From Pithys albifrons albifrons (Eukaryota; Chordata; Aves; Passeriformes; Thamnophilidae): 64,000 nt of DNA. The stretch is taken from the NCBI RefSeq assembly GCF_047495875.1, contig NC_092465.1:3078347-3142346 (forward strand). The letters run 5' to 3'. The notes under the pieces were generated by a model that worked only from the letters and a program-made list of their open reading frames with translations, ran no database searches and had not been told where the DNA came from. The stretch's first letter is position 1. Each line of letters starts with the position of its first letter. Of this stretch, positions 24,880 through 35,362 are shown one piece after another. The position numbers and the translations under genes are program-made.

Positions 24880-25200
24880 TTGCAGTTCTATGAAAGAAAA
24901 GATTATAAATGGAGATTAATTATAATTTTGCTAGCTCAGTACTTGTAAAACTAAAGCAATTTATATTCTTTCTCTTAATGATCTCCATTCCTGATTGCAG
25001 TAATGTAATCTAATTGTGATTATGATAGTATCTGAATCATGTGGGCCTCTATGTGATTGGAACTACTCTTTGCATTAAAAAGTAATTTTGGAGTAATGAT
25101 GAAAAGTTACTGTGGAAAATTGGCAAGTAATATATTTTACTCTGTATCTTAAGTTTCTGCTTTCATTTTTGATGATATAGCAAGGATAAGTATGATACTG
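24880..25200. promoter_or_regulatory. Candidate conserved non-coding element
   Basis: Repeat-free and dense in homeodomain-type AT cores (GAGATTAATTATAA, GTAATCTAATTG, GTGATTGGAAC). Texture resembles vertebrate developmental enhancers. Inference only. Confidence 0.22.
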
Positions 25201-27798
25201 TATCAAGGATTTATTACATCAAAGACTTATCGATGATAACTCTGAGTATGGAGGACAAGCATGATGTTATTGGAACAGCACAGATATGGTTGAGGCAAGA
25301 AATTGAGGTTTTGAGATACTGGGCTGGGGTCTGTGGAGAGGAAGGGTGGATGGAGGAGGAGCTGGATGAGTATTCCTGGGAGATGAGTGTCTTCAGAGGG
25401 AAAGGCTGCAAGGATTTTGGCTGACATAGCAGTGTCAGTGCTGATAAAAGTTAAGCCCAATAAAGGTGGTCAGGTGGCTTTCTGAAGGCTTCTTTCAACT
25501 TTTAGGGCTTTGCTTACAGATGAGAGAGGCCTTCAAGAGTGCCAGAACTTTGATAAGATGGCTTTTAATTACTCCTTTATTGACTGCAGAAGGTGGAACC
25601 AGGCAGGGAATGCTCATGTCTCCAAAGCCAACATGGGGTTGCCTCTAGTTCCTTGTGTGCTTTATTGAGTTGTCTTTCAGAAACTATTTGAATTAATTCA
25701 AGGATTTGAGCCAGGGGTAATAAAGGATGTTGAACTGGAGAGATATGATAGATCCAGTGGTCCTGACATCATTTGATTGAAAATATTTATTGAGGAGCAA
25801 AAAGCAACACGAGCCCCACTGCAGGCTGACTTTGAGGCAGTGCAGAGTGTGCTAAGGAATTTTTATCAGGATTTTATTATAATGTATGGTAAATCTACTG
25901 AAGAAAATTGGAATATATTTCAGAAACAGTTGGAGGACGTTTGAAATTCATCCTGGTTTAAGTCTAAAGAAGGATAAAGGTAACAATGCTCAATGTGGCT
26001 AAGTAGAGTTGTATAGTAAAGAGTAAGATAAGCAGTAAGCACAAGGTGTTGGAAAAAAAAAATACAAAATCTAGTAAGGTGAAGCAGCTGAAAGGCTCCA
26101 TAAAATAAGCAGAAGCAAACTGGAAGGCTAGTTAGAGAAGCAGGAAGAAAATACTGAATGCTAACTGCAAGAGAAAAAAATTATTTCAGATTATAATAAT
26201 ATCCTGTGAATATTTTCCAGCAACCTGAAAGGAAAAATAACTCCACAAACCGTTCTAGTGTGGTCAAAGATGTTGTGGATTTGATGAGCAGGTTTTCCTT
26301 TCGTGTGTGAACACAGAGGCAGATGGGTGGATGGAGGGGCAGATGGAGCTGGTGAACAAAGGAGGAGCATTTTGCTCTCTGTGTCCTCACCTGAAGAGCT
26401 GACAAACACCCCAGAGATCTCAGGATCCTCTTTATAATCGTTTAATGTGACCTGATTGGCTGGGAGGGATGCAAAAAAATCAGTCTGAGCTGCAAGAGTC
26501 AGTCAAACTTTAAAGAAAACCAAACCTATGGGTAGCACCCACAAAAAAACCCCAGGAAAGGGAAAACCACCCTGAAAGGAAAGGGTGAGCAGAGGGAAGT
26601 GTGCAGCATGTGGATATATTTGAGGATATAAATATTAATTTAATCTTGTGACTGATTGTTTTATTATTTACTCCTGGGACTACATTTGGGTCAGAGTTGT
26701 GCCCCTTCTAACCCTAAATCTTTGGAAAGGAAGCACCACAGGTGCCTCCTCTTGGGGTGGGCTGCAGTTTCCTCCCTTGCAGCACAGCATACAGGCAAAA
26801 ATAAAAATTAAAATTAAAAAAGACAAGCTGCAAATCTTCCTTGTCCTTTTTTTTTCCTTCCAGAGGGAGTTCTAGCACTCCCCTCATGGGTTAAAAATAT
26901 CTCAGCTCTCTCCTGACTTCTGTTTCAATCTTGTAATTACTGTTAGTTACTGTTTGTTCTGTTAACAGTTTGCATAACAAAGTTTGGGTTAACCTGCAGC
27001 TTTAGCTTGGCTGGGGATAATAAGTGTATGCAACAATTGTTTTCTCCCGAAAATGCCGATTTCTTTTCAGAAGTGGCTTTTTAATAGCCAGGATTGCTGT
27101 GAATTCCCCCCTGATGCAGTGATTTTTGCTCCCCCTGCTGTCACGACAGCAGCAGATTAACCAACACTTTTGCCCACTCAAACGTGTGTTGATAATGTGG
27201 ATGCACGGGATGTTTTTGTGAAAAAAACCAAACACTTGCAGCAAAGGGAAGTGTTTAAAAAAAAGCAAAAAAAAAAAAAAGAGCCAACCCAGGGAATGTT
27301 CCATAATTTAGACCTGTGTGCTGAGCAAAAAGCCAACAAAAATTGATCAAGTTGAAAGATTATTTGCTTCTCTGAAAGACTAAATGTGAGAGAGTTGCTT
27401 AAAATAAAATAAATAAGGGGTTATATTACTAACCCTTTTAGTGTCTGAGAATGCTTAAATGCAGACCTTGGAATAACTCAGGATTCCTGCACTGAAATTA
27501 TTGCTCCAACTGAGCCCCTGTCAGAGGTGTTGTTGCAAAAAGCTTTGCTCTGCTTTCCAGTGACCTAATCTGCTTGTCTCCTCAAAATGAATTTATTTTA
27601 CCTGGCTGGGTTCTGAAAGGCTCCCAGAGGTGCCTGTGAGGCTGTGGGATGTCCCTGGTGTGGGGAGGTGCAGCCTCTCCCCCTGCCTGCCTGCTGGGAC
27701 CTGAATTTTTGGGAGCTCAAGTCTCACTCTGCCAGGGGGTTTTAATTTTCTGCACTCAGCAGTCCTGCTTTGAGATGGCTTTTGCTACTTAAAGAATG

Positions 27799-28196
27799 GG
27801 ATATACACTAAATGTATATCCAAAATTATATTACATATAAGTATTATAGTAGCCTTTATATACTAATATATACTAAAATATATGTATTGTCATATAGTAT
27901 TTGAATAGTATAGTATATATTGTATAGTCTGTATATTATAGTATATTTATTATAGCATATATGGTATTAATATATATACCACTATATTAATATAGGAATA
28001 TATGAATACATATGCACTAATATGTGTTGAATGAATAGTACAGATCTTAAAATACATATAAACAGATACTATATATTTTATATATATTTATACATTTCAT
28101 ATATATATATTCATATGTATGTTTCTCTCTCTTTATATATATCTATAGATATATAGAGATATCTATCTATATAGATATATAGATATATAGAATTTA
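27799..28196. repeat. AT-rich block with perfect palindromes
   Basis: About 400 bases of nearly pure A/T made of TATA, ATAT and CTAT/GATA steps. It holds GGATATAC and GTATATCC around a 7-base loop near 27799-27821, and a 20-bp perfect palindrome at 28136-28155 centred on CTATAG. It is low complexity and hairpin-prone, possibly a diverged (TA)/(TATC) satellite. Confidence 0.85.
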
Positions 28197-28660
28197 TTTT
28201 TTTTTCAGCTGAAAGTCTTTATTCTCTTTGCACCCTAATTTTCCCTGCTGGGAACTACCTGTCCACTGATTTTTGACAGTTTATGGGGCATAATAAGGAA
28301 TTATTTGCACAGTGCAGAGTGTTCCTGGGACACGTGGGGGACAATATGCCCTTGTCCCAAGCAGGGTGAGCAGCAGCCACCTGGTGCCATGCCCAGTGCC
28401 AGGGAGGAGCATCCCTTCCAAGGGGTACCCTGGCAGGCTGGCTGCCACTATTTTAACCCCCCTGCTTCTTAAATAAAAGCAAGAATGAGGCTCCAAAGCT
28501 CGGGGAAGGAGGCAGACTGGCAGGAAGGTTTCTCTGGCAGAGGGGCAGCTCCTCAGCAACGAGGGGTTGGCACTGGGGGCCCCCCTGGAGGGAGTTCCTC
28601 GGGTGCCCATCAGCCATTGAGCCTTTGTGCCGCCCGGCTGTCTGCCCTCTCCCTTAAGGG
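28197..28660. other. GC-richer unique sequence
   Basis: Composition jumps from A/T-only to balanced. There are open frames on both strands (28281-28610 minus, 28485-28667 plus) but no recognisable protein. It forms the left shoulder of the conserved-looking cluster. Confidence 0.35.
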
Positions 28661-28915
28661 AACTTGACAGATCTTAGAAAAAAAAATCAATTTTAAGCTC
28701 CCATGCCCCAGTGGGTGCCAAAGCCACTTCAGAGAGGCTGCGAGATGGCTGAGTCGACAGGATTTGACTTGCAGAGGTAGAAAGGTGACAAACTCCATCA
28801 TGAGAAAGGGGCAGCTCGGGGCGCCCAAGGCCGAACCTGCTCCCAGGATTCGGGGCCCGGCGTCGGATTGAACCTATTTATCTCTTTCATGGGCCCAAGG
28901 TACCACAGGGGAAGG
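28661..28915. promoter_or_regulatory. Candidate conserved non-coding element
   Basis: It contains TTGACAGATCTT (a TALE/MEIS-type TGACAG core) and GAGTCGACAGGATT. A short CpG-bearing patch (GGGGCGCCC, GGCCCGGCGTCGG) lies at about 28817-28865. No repeat homology. Inference from motifs and composition. Confidence 0.25.
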
Positions 28916-28925
28916 AAAGTTGTTC

Positions 28926-28942
28926 AAAAAAAAAAAAAAAAA
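28926..28942. repeat. Poly(A) tract, 17 bases
   Basis: A pure A run followed by GAAAAACC. No upstream processed-gene body is recognised, so it is not evidence of a retrocopy by itself. Confidence 0.9.
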
Positions 28943-28974
28943 GAAAAACCCTGGCAGAATTCAAGGGTGTAAAT

Positions 28975-29235
28975 GATGAATTACTTTTCATCAGCTGAAA
29001 GGAAACATACTCCGGAACAATACTGAAAGGGAGCAGGAGCATCTGACCTCCTGCTTCAGAGCAGCCAATATCTTCATTCAAGAAGACAACCATGAAATTA
29101 CACAGAAAATGGGATTGTCATGAACAGCCCCTTGAAATCTCAGTATACAGTCATTACTGCATGGGAAAAAGCCTTCATCCACACATCATAACTTGTAACA
29201 GACGAGGAGGGGGGACAAAAAAAACCCACCCTGAA
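28975..29235. promoter_or_regulatory. Candidate conserved non-coding element
   Basis: Complex unique DNA with features such as CAGTCATTACTGCATGGG and GAAATTACACAG, with no repeat signature. It sits in the longest CR1-free interval. Inference only. Confidence 0.22.
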
Positions 29236-29409
29236 ATCCGGCCTTGGAGTTACCAGGAGGAATGTAGAAAATATTTGTTGATTCAAACTTTTCCCCTCTC
29301 GTCTCCCAAATCACTGTAAACAGACAGAACAACGTTCTAAGGCCTGGTAAGACCAGCTCTGTGGCCACAGACAGCTCGTTGGTGCTGATTTGTAAATCAA
29401 AAGAAAGGA

Positions 29410-30010
29410 AGCAAGAGGGAAAGCCAATCTATCACTTTATTTATATTATCTGTCTTTGGTGACTGATTTATCATTTAAGTGCTGGGAGAAGAGAGTCCAC
29501 AAACTGTTGTCCAATTAGTGCTGCCCTCTTAAGCCACCTCCTACAAATGTTGGTAATTATCAGAATCTCAAACCAACCTTCATCAGAGCTCCATAGCCAG
29601 GGTAACAACTGATTTTCTGGATTTGCCTAGAAAAGTTTATATTTGTCCAAATTAGGCAGAGAACAGAAAGCAAACAAGAGGCTGCTGCTTTATTTGAGAA
29701 TGAAACCAATCACGGAGAACGAGCAGCCAGGAGTATGGGGATAAAAATAACACATTTAACTGTTTATTTCTTTATTCTTGCAGATTTCTACATTGACTTT
29801 AATTAAGCTAGCCCTGGGCTAGTGGGCATGGAGAGGGGTTTCTTTTTTTTATTGCACTTTTATTTTTTTAATTCCTCATTAGGCTATTTTTCCTTGGCTC
29901 TGGTGGCTTTAATGACGAGCCCCATTAAATAGGTCAATGGGCTGCTTTTATTTCAAGTTTTATATAGACTCATATTCTGCTGAATCTTAAACACTGAACA
30001 CCCAAAGCCT
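29410..30010. promoter_or_regulatory. Candidate conserved non-coding element
   Basis: Dense AT-core and composite motifs: GTCCAATTAGTGC, CCAATCACGGAG, CTTTAATTAAGC and TTTAATGACGAGCCCCATTA. A 15-base inverted repeat (CTAGCCC-T-GGGCTAG) lies at 29808-29822. No CR1 or simple repeat beyond a short T run. Resembles homeobox-regulated enhancer sequence; conservation must be tested. Confidence 0.3.
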
Positions 30011-31239
30011 TTCTGGGCACATTTCTACATTCCTGCAGATGATGATGAACTTTTTTTGTCCTTTCCCTTCTCTTTTGACCTTTCCCTGGGAGCCACCTGG
30101 GCAAAGCTCTGGAAGGTTGGCATCGCTCTGGGCTAGTCATGTGCTGAAATATCTGCCAAGTAAGTCTTTGGCTGAGGTTTGCAACCTGTGGGCAGCAAGA
30201 GGAGAAGGAAGAGGAGGGAGGACACCTTGACTAATCTTCCAGAACGTTCCCTGACCTTTCCCTCTCTGCCTGGGTAGTGCCATTGGCAGGACCAGGGCAT
30301 GATGGATTTGGCCAACCCACAGAGTTGCCTTTTGGACAACAAACCTGGAGAGTGCAGGAGTCTGACTGGGGTACAAGGGGGACACAAAAAGGTTGTGATC
30401 TGTGGAGCAGGACCTCAGGGGCATCTCCCATGGGACAAACACTGAAGAGCTTCCTCCCCAGGGGGCTGGACCAGCCCCTTGCAAGGACTCAGACAATGCA
30501 AAGAGAAATATAAAGGGAAGGGTCAAAAAGACTTTTTACCTTGAAAAAACCCCAACAAAAGAAAAATTTGAGTGGGAAAACAGAAAAAAAAATTGTGAAA
30601 TAATGTTTTTTAGGTGATGTTGCCTTATGGTCAGTCTAGAATAAGTCTTTATGCCCCAGCATTGTCCATGAGATGCTCCCACCTCAGTTTCTGAGTTTTC
30701 TGTGTGTTTCCTTAACCCTCCAGAAAACACCGTGTACTGGGATTTAAAACTTCATGTTGTACCAAGAATGTCTTTGAAATGCATTTATTTCCTTCAGTCT
30801 CTTAGCAAAGAGGCCTGTTCTGGCAGCAAATTGGCTGAACAAAATATTTAGTGTCATTATTACGTCAGGGAAAAATGTGGCATAAAGGTGTGTGGGAAAA
30901 ATTGGGAGCTTCATTGGCTGCCACGGGTAGAAACAACATAAGGCAACAAATAAGGTGGTGGTGTAGAATTTGAAGATTCAGTTTCAGACACACCTTCAGA
31001 TACAATTGAAACTGTTATTTTAAGGGCAAGCTAAAAATAATTTGAGTCTCAACTCATACCCCCTAAGCAAGTACTTAAGGAATTTAAACTGGGAAGGAAT
31101 CAGCCCCATGTGAATTGTGGGTCCCAGTCTGGAGGTGTCTGTTTGTCTCTGCTGCCCCTGAAAGGAGCCTGTGGGCACTTTCCTCTCCAGTCTGGAGACT
31201 TTCCTCCCCAGCCCAGTGCCTCAAGCAAGAGGAGATGGA
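30011..31239. other. Unique sequence within the CR1-free interval
   Basis: Balanced unique DNA. Overlapping open frames on both strands at 30133-30526 have no known domain or clear splice context. An A-rich patch lies at 30540-30600. No repeat family recognised. Confidence 0.35.
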
Positions 31240-31530
31240 TCTTATCGTCTCACTGCAATTTGTAGAGTAATTAGGCCCTTGACTGTGCCAACCTTTAGCA
31301 TGTCAGCACTTGTGGTTTAGCTCATAGTTAAAATGACAGGGGAAACTCTATTGCAGCTCCTCTAAATAGACCCATATTTTAAGTAGATGAGGTGATATGT
31401 GGGTTGGCAGCGATTTGTTTAGATATACAGGGGAGTGTCAAAGGACTTTTTAAACTGGGATTGAATGCATTTGATTGTCTGAAAGGTGATTTTGATTGCC
31501 TTTTCCTCCTTTAGAGCTGAATGGTGATGA
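31240..31530. promoter_or_regulatory. Candidate conserved non-coding element
   Basis: Features include GAGTAATTAGGCCC, AAAATGACAGGGG, AGTGTCAAAGGAC and GATTTTGATTGCC in unique sequence. Texture matches conserved enhancer DNA; inference only. Confidence 0.25.
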
Positions 31531-32479
31531 GCCAAGTTTTTCTGCAATGGGAAAGGAGGGAATCCCTGACCAAAGAGTGGGGTGAGGTGAGTACAAACCT
31601 GTCACATGCTCTGTTCCACCTCAAAGGATGCCTTTTATTCAGATTTAACAGATTAGGCAGCTATGACTAAACATGCAATTTGACCACCGAGCAATCTTCA
31701 GTGCTCCAACAAACTGACCTCAAACTACACGAAGGCTGAGAAAGAAATTTAAATTCTTTATACATACATAGATTTTTATGGGGTTTTTTTTGTATCCTGC
31801 ATATGTTTCACCACATTGTTAAGGAGTTGTCATTATCCTAATTATAATTAAGTCACTTGAAAGAAATTCAGAGATAGTAAACAGTGTAAAAATATCTAAA
31901 TAGGGGAGCTGGTCCATTGATTTTATGGCTAGTTATCACCTTATGTATAAATGATTCTGAGATGCTGGAATTGATAAACAATACCTTTAATTCAGCAGTC
32001 AAAATGATGCTATTAATGTGGAAAGCTGATGAAAAAAAACCCTATTCTGTTTCTAAGCAGAGTGACATGTACCACTGCACCACATCAGCCAATCCAAAGG
32101 CAGATTGTACTTTTGGCACACGAATCAGTGCTATAGATGAGGAATTTCCCCCTTGTTGGGAAATGCTCAGTTGTTCCTCTGGAGCAGGGAGTTTTCCAAA
32201 TCAGAATATCTAAAGTATCAACACCAGAGAGGCAATTAATAGGATTTCCAGGAGTGTCTGGGCCCTGGAGGCCAATGGAGTTTCGAGGTGATTTTTAAAT
32301 GATGTCCAGGACCCATCTGCATCCTTTGGCACCCAGATCCCTTCAAACTGTCAGGTTTAGATGCCTGCCTTGATTCCTGATGGATCTAGTCTGGAGCACA
32401 ACTAATTGTGACTGACAGCACAAAAAGACAGGTGCAAAGCTGAAGCACAGGTTTAAAGCCTTGGGCTGAGGCTGATGAA
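31531..32479. other. Unique sequence within the CR1-free interval
   Basis: AT-rich to balanced DNA. A 98-codon open frame on the plus strand (31917-32213) shows no known motif. Nothing else recognised. Confidence 0.35.
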
Positions 32480-33000
32480 TTTTTACCGTATTTTTGCCAT
32501 TTTGCTCTCACTGGTTCCTTAATTAAATAAAAAATATTTCCAATAGAGCGGCAGAAATCAACTTCTTTGACTGATGTGAATCCTGTTTACTCTCCAACTC
32601 TGAACTCAGCAGGTTAAGTAATTGGGAGACAGAAAAGTTCCTATATTTCTATTTCCAGCTGGTGGTACACAAAAGGCAGGAAGTTATCTCATTAATGGGG
32701 CACCAGCTTTATGCAAATTATAGTAACAAAAAGGCTTCCCTTCATACTTTTCATAAATTACCTAATAAAGTAGGAATAAATGGCCATATTCAAGAGCCTT
32801 TGTTGTATTTTTAGCACAAGACTCTTTCTGTTACTGCAAATATGACTAAATGCGCCTTGTTCAAAAGGGGTGTTTATGAAATAAGGCCACTCAAAAGCTT
32901 TCATTCCTTAACAGCCTTCAGTTACTTTTATGGCACAAAATTAACATAATTAGTCACAGAGAATAGATGACATAAGCAGCGTGCCATGCACAAAAGGGGA
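32480..33000. promoter_or_regulatory. Candidate conserved non-coding element with octamer motif
   Basis: Contains a perfect POU/octamer site ATGCAAAT at 32711-32718, close to CTCATTAATGGGGC. Further homeodomain cores follow (AAGTAATTGGG, TAACATAATTAGTC). No repeat homology over about 500 bases. The octamer match is seen directly; enhancer function is inference. Confidence 0.3.
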
Positions 33001-33104
33001 AACCAGTATCTAAGGAAGGTATTTGGAGAGATCAAAAATTTTCAAAGTGCTCCATACTAGAAGGTCCTTTTTTATTTGTGCACAGCCTTAAGATACTTTC
33101 CTCC

Positions 33105-33420
33105 TCCGTGAAATTCCCATAATGAGATGCAGCAGACAGATGACATTAGCGATGAGCCATTAGAAAGAGGTCAGTTTGCTCGGAAAGATAGTCACTGTTC
33201 CTGCTCGTCATTAATTTGCAGCTTCAAAGCAGCGAGCATATGATAGTCTGGCATGTTAAGCAAGTTGCAGTTATCTTTAAATAACCATTTTTTTTCCAGT
33301 TATTAGAAGCTAAAGTTTTTTAAACTTCTGACTGAAAGGGAAATTAAAGCACGCAGCAGTGGAAAAAAGGCTGCGGAGAGATTAGAAAGAGGAAATCAAA
33401 TATGGGTTATAAATGAAGTT
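33105..33420. promoter_or_regulatory. Candidate conserved non-coding element
   Basis: High-complexity sequence with an E-box CAGATG at 33137-33142, a GTCATTAATTTGCAGC homeodomain site and an inverted GATA core TTATCT at 33271-33276. It abuts the SINE region at 33499. Inference only. Confidence 0.3.
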
Positions 33421-33498
33421 CGCTTTTCCCCGGGGAAAGGCTGCCTCAACTTTTAGTGCAAGGATTTGGGGCTTGCTTATAGACCTTATTGGTAGAAG

Positions 33499-33641
33499 AA
33501 TCACAGAATCACAGACTATTCTGTGTTGGAAGGGACCCACAAGGATCCTCGAGTCCAACTCTGAAGTCCCCCATAGAGGGGACTGAACCCACAACCTTGA
33601 CGTTATTACAACCTGGTTTTAATCAACTGAGCTAATCTCAG
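33499..33641 (-). mobile_element. tRNA-Ile-derived SINE with CR1-X-like tail (TguSINE1-like)
   Basis: On the minus strand the element begins with a tRNA-like head (about 33641-33568). It has an A box TAGCTCAGTTGA (33634-33623), an anticodon region GTAATAACG compatible with tRNA-Ile(AAT), and a B box GGGTTCAGTCCC (33590-33579). The tail GATCCTTGTGGGTCCCTTCC ..GTGATTCTGTGATT follows and matches the 3' end of CR1-X-type LINEs. This head-plus-tail structure is that of TguSINE1, described from passerine birds. Mismatches in the anticodon and acceptor stems show it is not a functional tRNA gene. Confidence 0.88.
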
Positions 33642-34469
33642 AGAGAAAACCCACTGTTTTAAGCTGTTATCTCATTGTTGGTTAATTTGCCCTGATCCAA
33701 AGGGGAGAAAAGCACAACTATGTCAATAATGTTGCAGCTCGGAAGCAAAGACCTCTGAGGCTGTTGAGCAAGGTGGGAGAAGATAAATGGATCTGCTTTG
33801 CTTGTGGCTTGCTGAGAACTTTGACTACCCGTCTCTTTGGGCAGAGAAATGTGTCTGGGTACTACAAAAAGGCTTGGGAGACTTGGATCATGTCTTCTCC
33901 ATAAATGATTGGGGAGCAAGCAGACGTGGGGTGCAGTAGGCAAGAGGCAACTCCAATGTGTGGCACTGAAATCTTGGTGTCAAAAGACTTGTCACCTCTC
34001 CAAATCATGTCACGTGTCTGAGCTGGCACTAAAAAGCACCCTTGTTTGATGATAAATACCCTTTTATTTCTGGTCTTAACTTCATGCTTAATGCTGAAGC
34101 TCCAAAGCCTCAGAAGGATCCTGGTTTGAGGAATCCCTTCTGATATTCAAGCCAAGACTTAGTCCTGCTGCCTGGGTGACGCCGAGCAGGAGAGCATTGC
34201 TAATAGATTCATCTATGCCAGGGTTACTGAAATCAACACAGGTTTGAGGAAATCATAAAGTATTAGTCTACCCTATAAATATTATCCTTAATTAGAGGAT
34301 TTTCTTTTTCTTAATTCAGTGGGATTTTGGTTTATGTATCAATGTGATCACCTAAAAGTCACCCAAATGCCACGGTTTCCCTGGTTCTCTCTGTCACCCT
34401 TTTGCAGACAGAGACCCCAGCCCATGCTCACAGTACTCATCCCATGTTGCCAGCTCATGCTTGGCACAC
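33642..34469. other. Unique sequence
   Basis: Balanced unique DNA between the SINE and the next CR1. The minus-strand open frame at 33659-33943 has no known motif. Confidence 0.35.
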
Positions 34470-34640
34470 AGAATCCCACAATGGTTTGGGTTGGAAGGCA
34501 CCTTAAAGACCATCTCGTTCCACTCCCCTGCCATGGGCAGGGACCTCCCACTAGGCCAGGTTGCTCCAAGTCTCATCCATCCTGGCTTTGAGCACTTCCA
34601 GGGTGGGGTGTCCACAACTTTTCTGGGTGACATTTACTCA
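34470..34640 (-). mobile_element. CR1 LINE fragment, antisense
   Basis: The inverted 3' end AGAATCCCACAATGGTTTGG is followed by GTTGGAAGGCACCTTAAAGA and CTGCCATGGGCAGGGACCTC. Then come CCAGGTTGCTCCAAGTCTCA and GAGCACTTCCAGGGTGGGGT. Complete tail, 5'-truncated. Confidence 0.9.
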
Positions 34641-35151
34641 TGTCCTGCACTGTTTGCACCATCCCTGACACAGTTTTGACTGGGAACAAGATTCCTTCCC
34701 CAACGTGGACACCACATTTCTCTCAGGGAGGTCAGGCAGCCATGGAGATGTCACCCCACTGTGTCCCTTGCCTTCAGAGCCAGGCAACAGACCCTGCCTT
34801 GTTTAATTATACACTGATTGAGATGCATCTCCTGGATCCACCCCTGGCTGGACACCCAATAGCAGTGTCTGCCCTTTCCAGCCCATAGGAAGGGACACTG
34901 AGCCTTGTGGGCATCTAACACAGGTGACACTGTGAAACATCTGAAGCAGGACGGGATGGGTTGAGTTCCTTTGGAGAATCAGCAAACTGCACAAGTGTTT
35001 GCACAGCAGGCACATCCAGCTTTGGGATTCAGAGTTGAATCCAGGTGTAAATTCCCTCAAAGCCTCGGGATGCCCCAATTTGGTGTCCCAGGCTGCTTTA
35101 CTAGGAGGACTCCAGTGTTACTCTGTTAATTTAAAGGGCTCTGGCTGGTTT
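34641..35151. other. Unique sequence between CR1 fragments
   Basis: Balanced unique DNA with short open frames but no recognised domain or repeat. Confidence 0.35.
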
Positions 35152-35362
35152 AAACTGCTCTTTCAGGAAAAAGTTCTTCATAGAAAGGTTTTTGGAAGGA
35201 TTTCCCAGGGAGGTGGTGGAGTCACCAATCCTGGAGGTGTTCAAGAAACATCTGGATGTGGCACTCAGTGCTCTGGTCTTGTTGACAAGGTAGGGATGAG
35301 TCACAGGTTGGGCTTGATGGTCTTGGAGGTCTTTTGCAACCTGGATAATTCTGTGATTCCAC
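35152..35362 (+). mobile_element. CR1 LINE fragment, 3' end
   Basis: Starts in ORF2 C-terminal sequence (GGAAAAAGTTCTTCATAGAA, CAGGGAGGTGGTGGAGTCAC). It continues with GGCACTCAGTGCTCTGGTCT and GGGCTTGATGGTCTTGGAGG and ends with ATAATTCTGTGATTCC. Confidence 0.9.

Larger units (their letters stand above)
23983..27798. other. Long CR1-free unique stretch, left part
   Basis: About 3.8 kb without recognised mobile elements. It includes a T24 run at 24568-24591 and A-rich tracts near 26050, 26800 and 27250-27282. The segment 24880-25200 looks conserved. Sequence from 25690 to 26620 is A-rich and could be old unclassified repeat. No exon found. Confidence 0.4.

Noticed and set aside
28926..28942. 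Poly(A) tract as the end of a processed retrocopy
   Set aside because: No coding-like or exon-joined body lies upstream and no target-site duplication is visible.
33568..33641. Possible tRNA-Ile gene on the minus strand
   Set aside because: A and B boxes are present, but the anticodon stem and acceptor stem are mismatched and the sequence continues directly into a CR1-type tail, so it is a SINE head.
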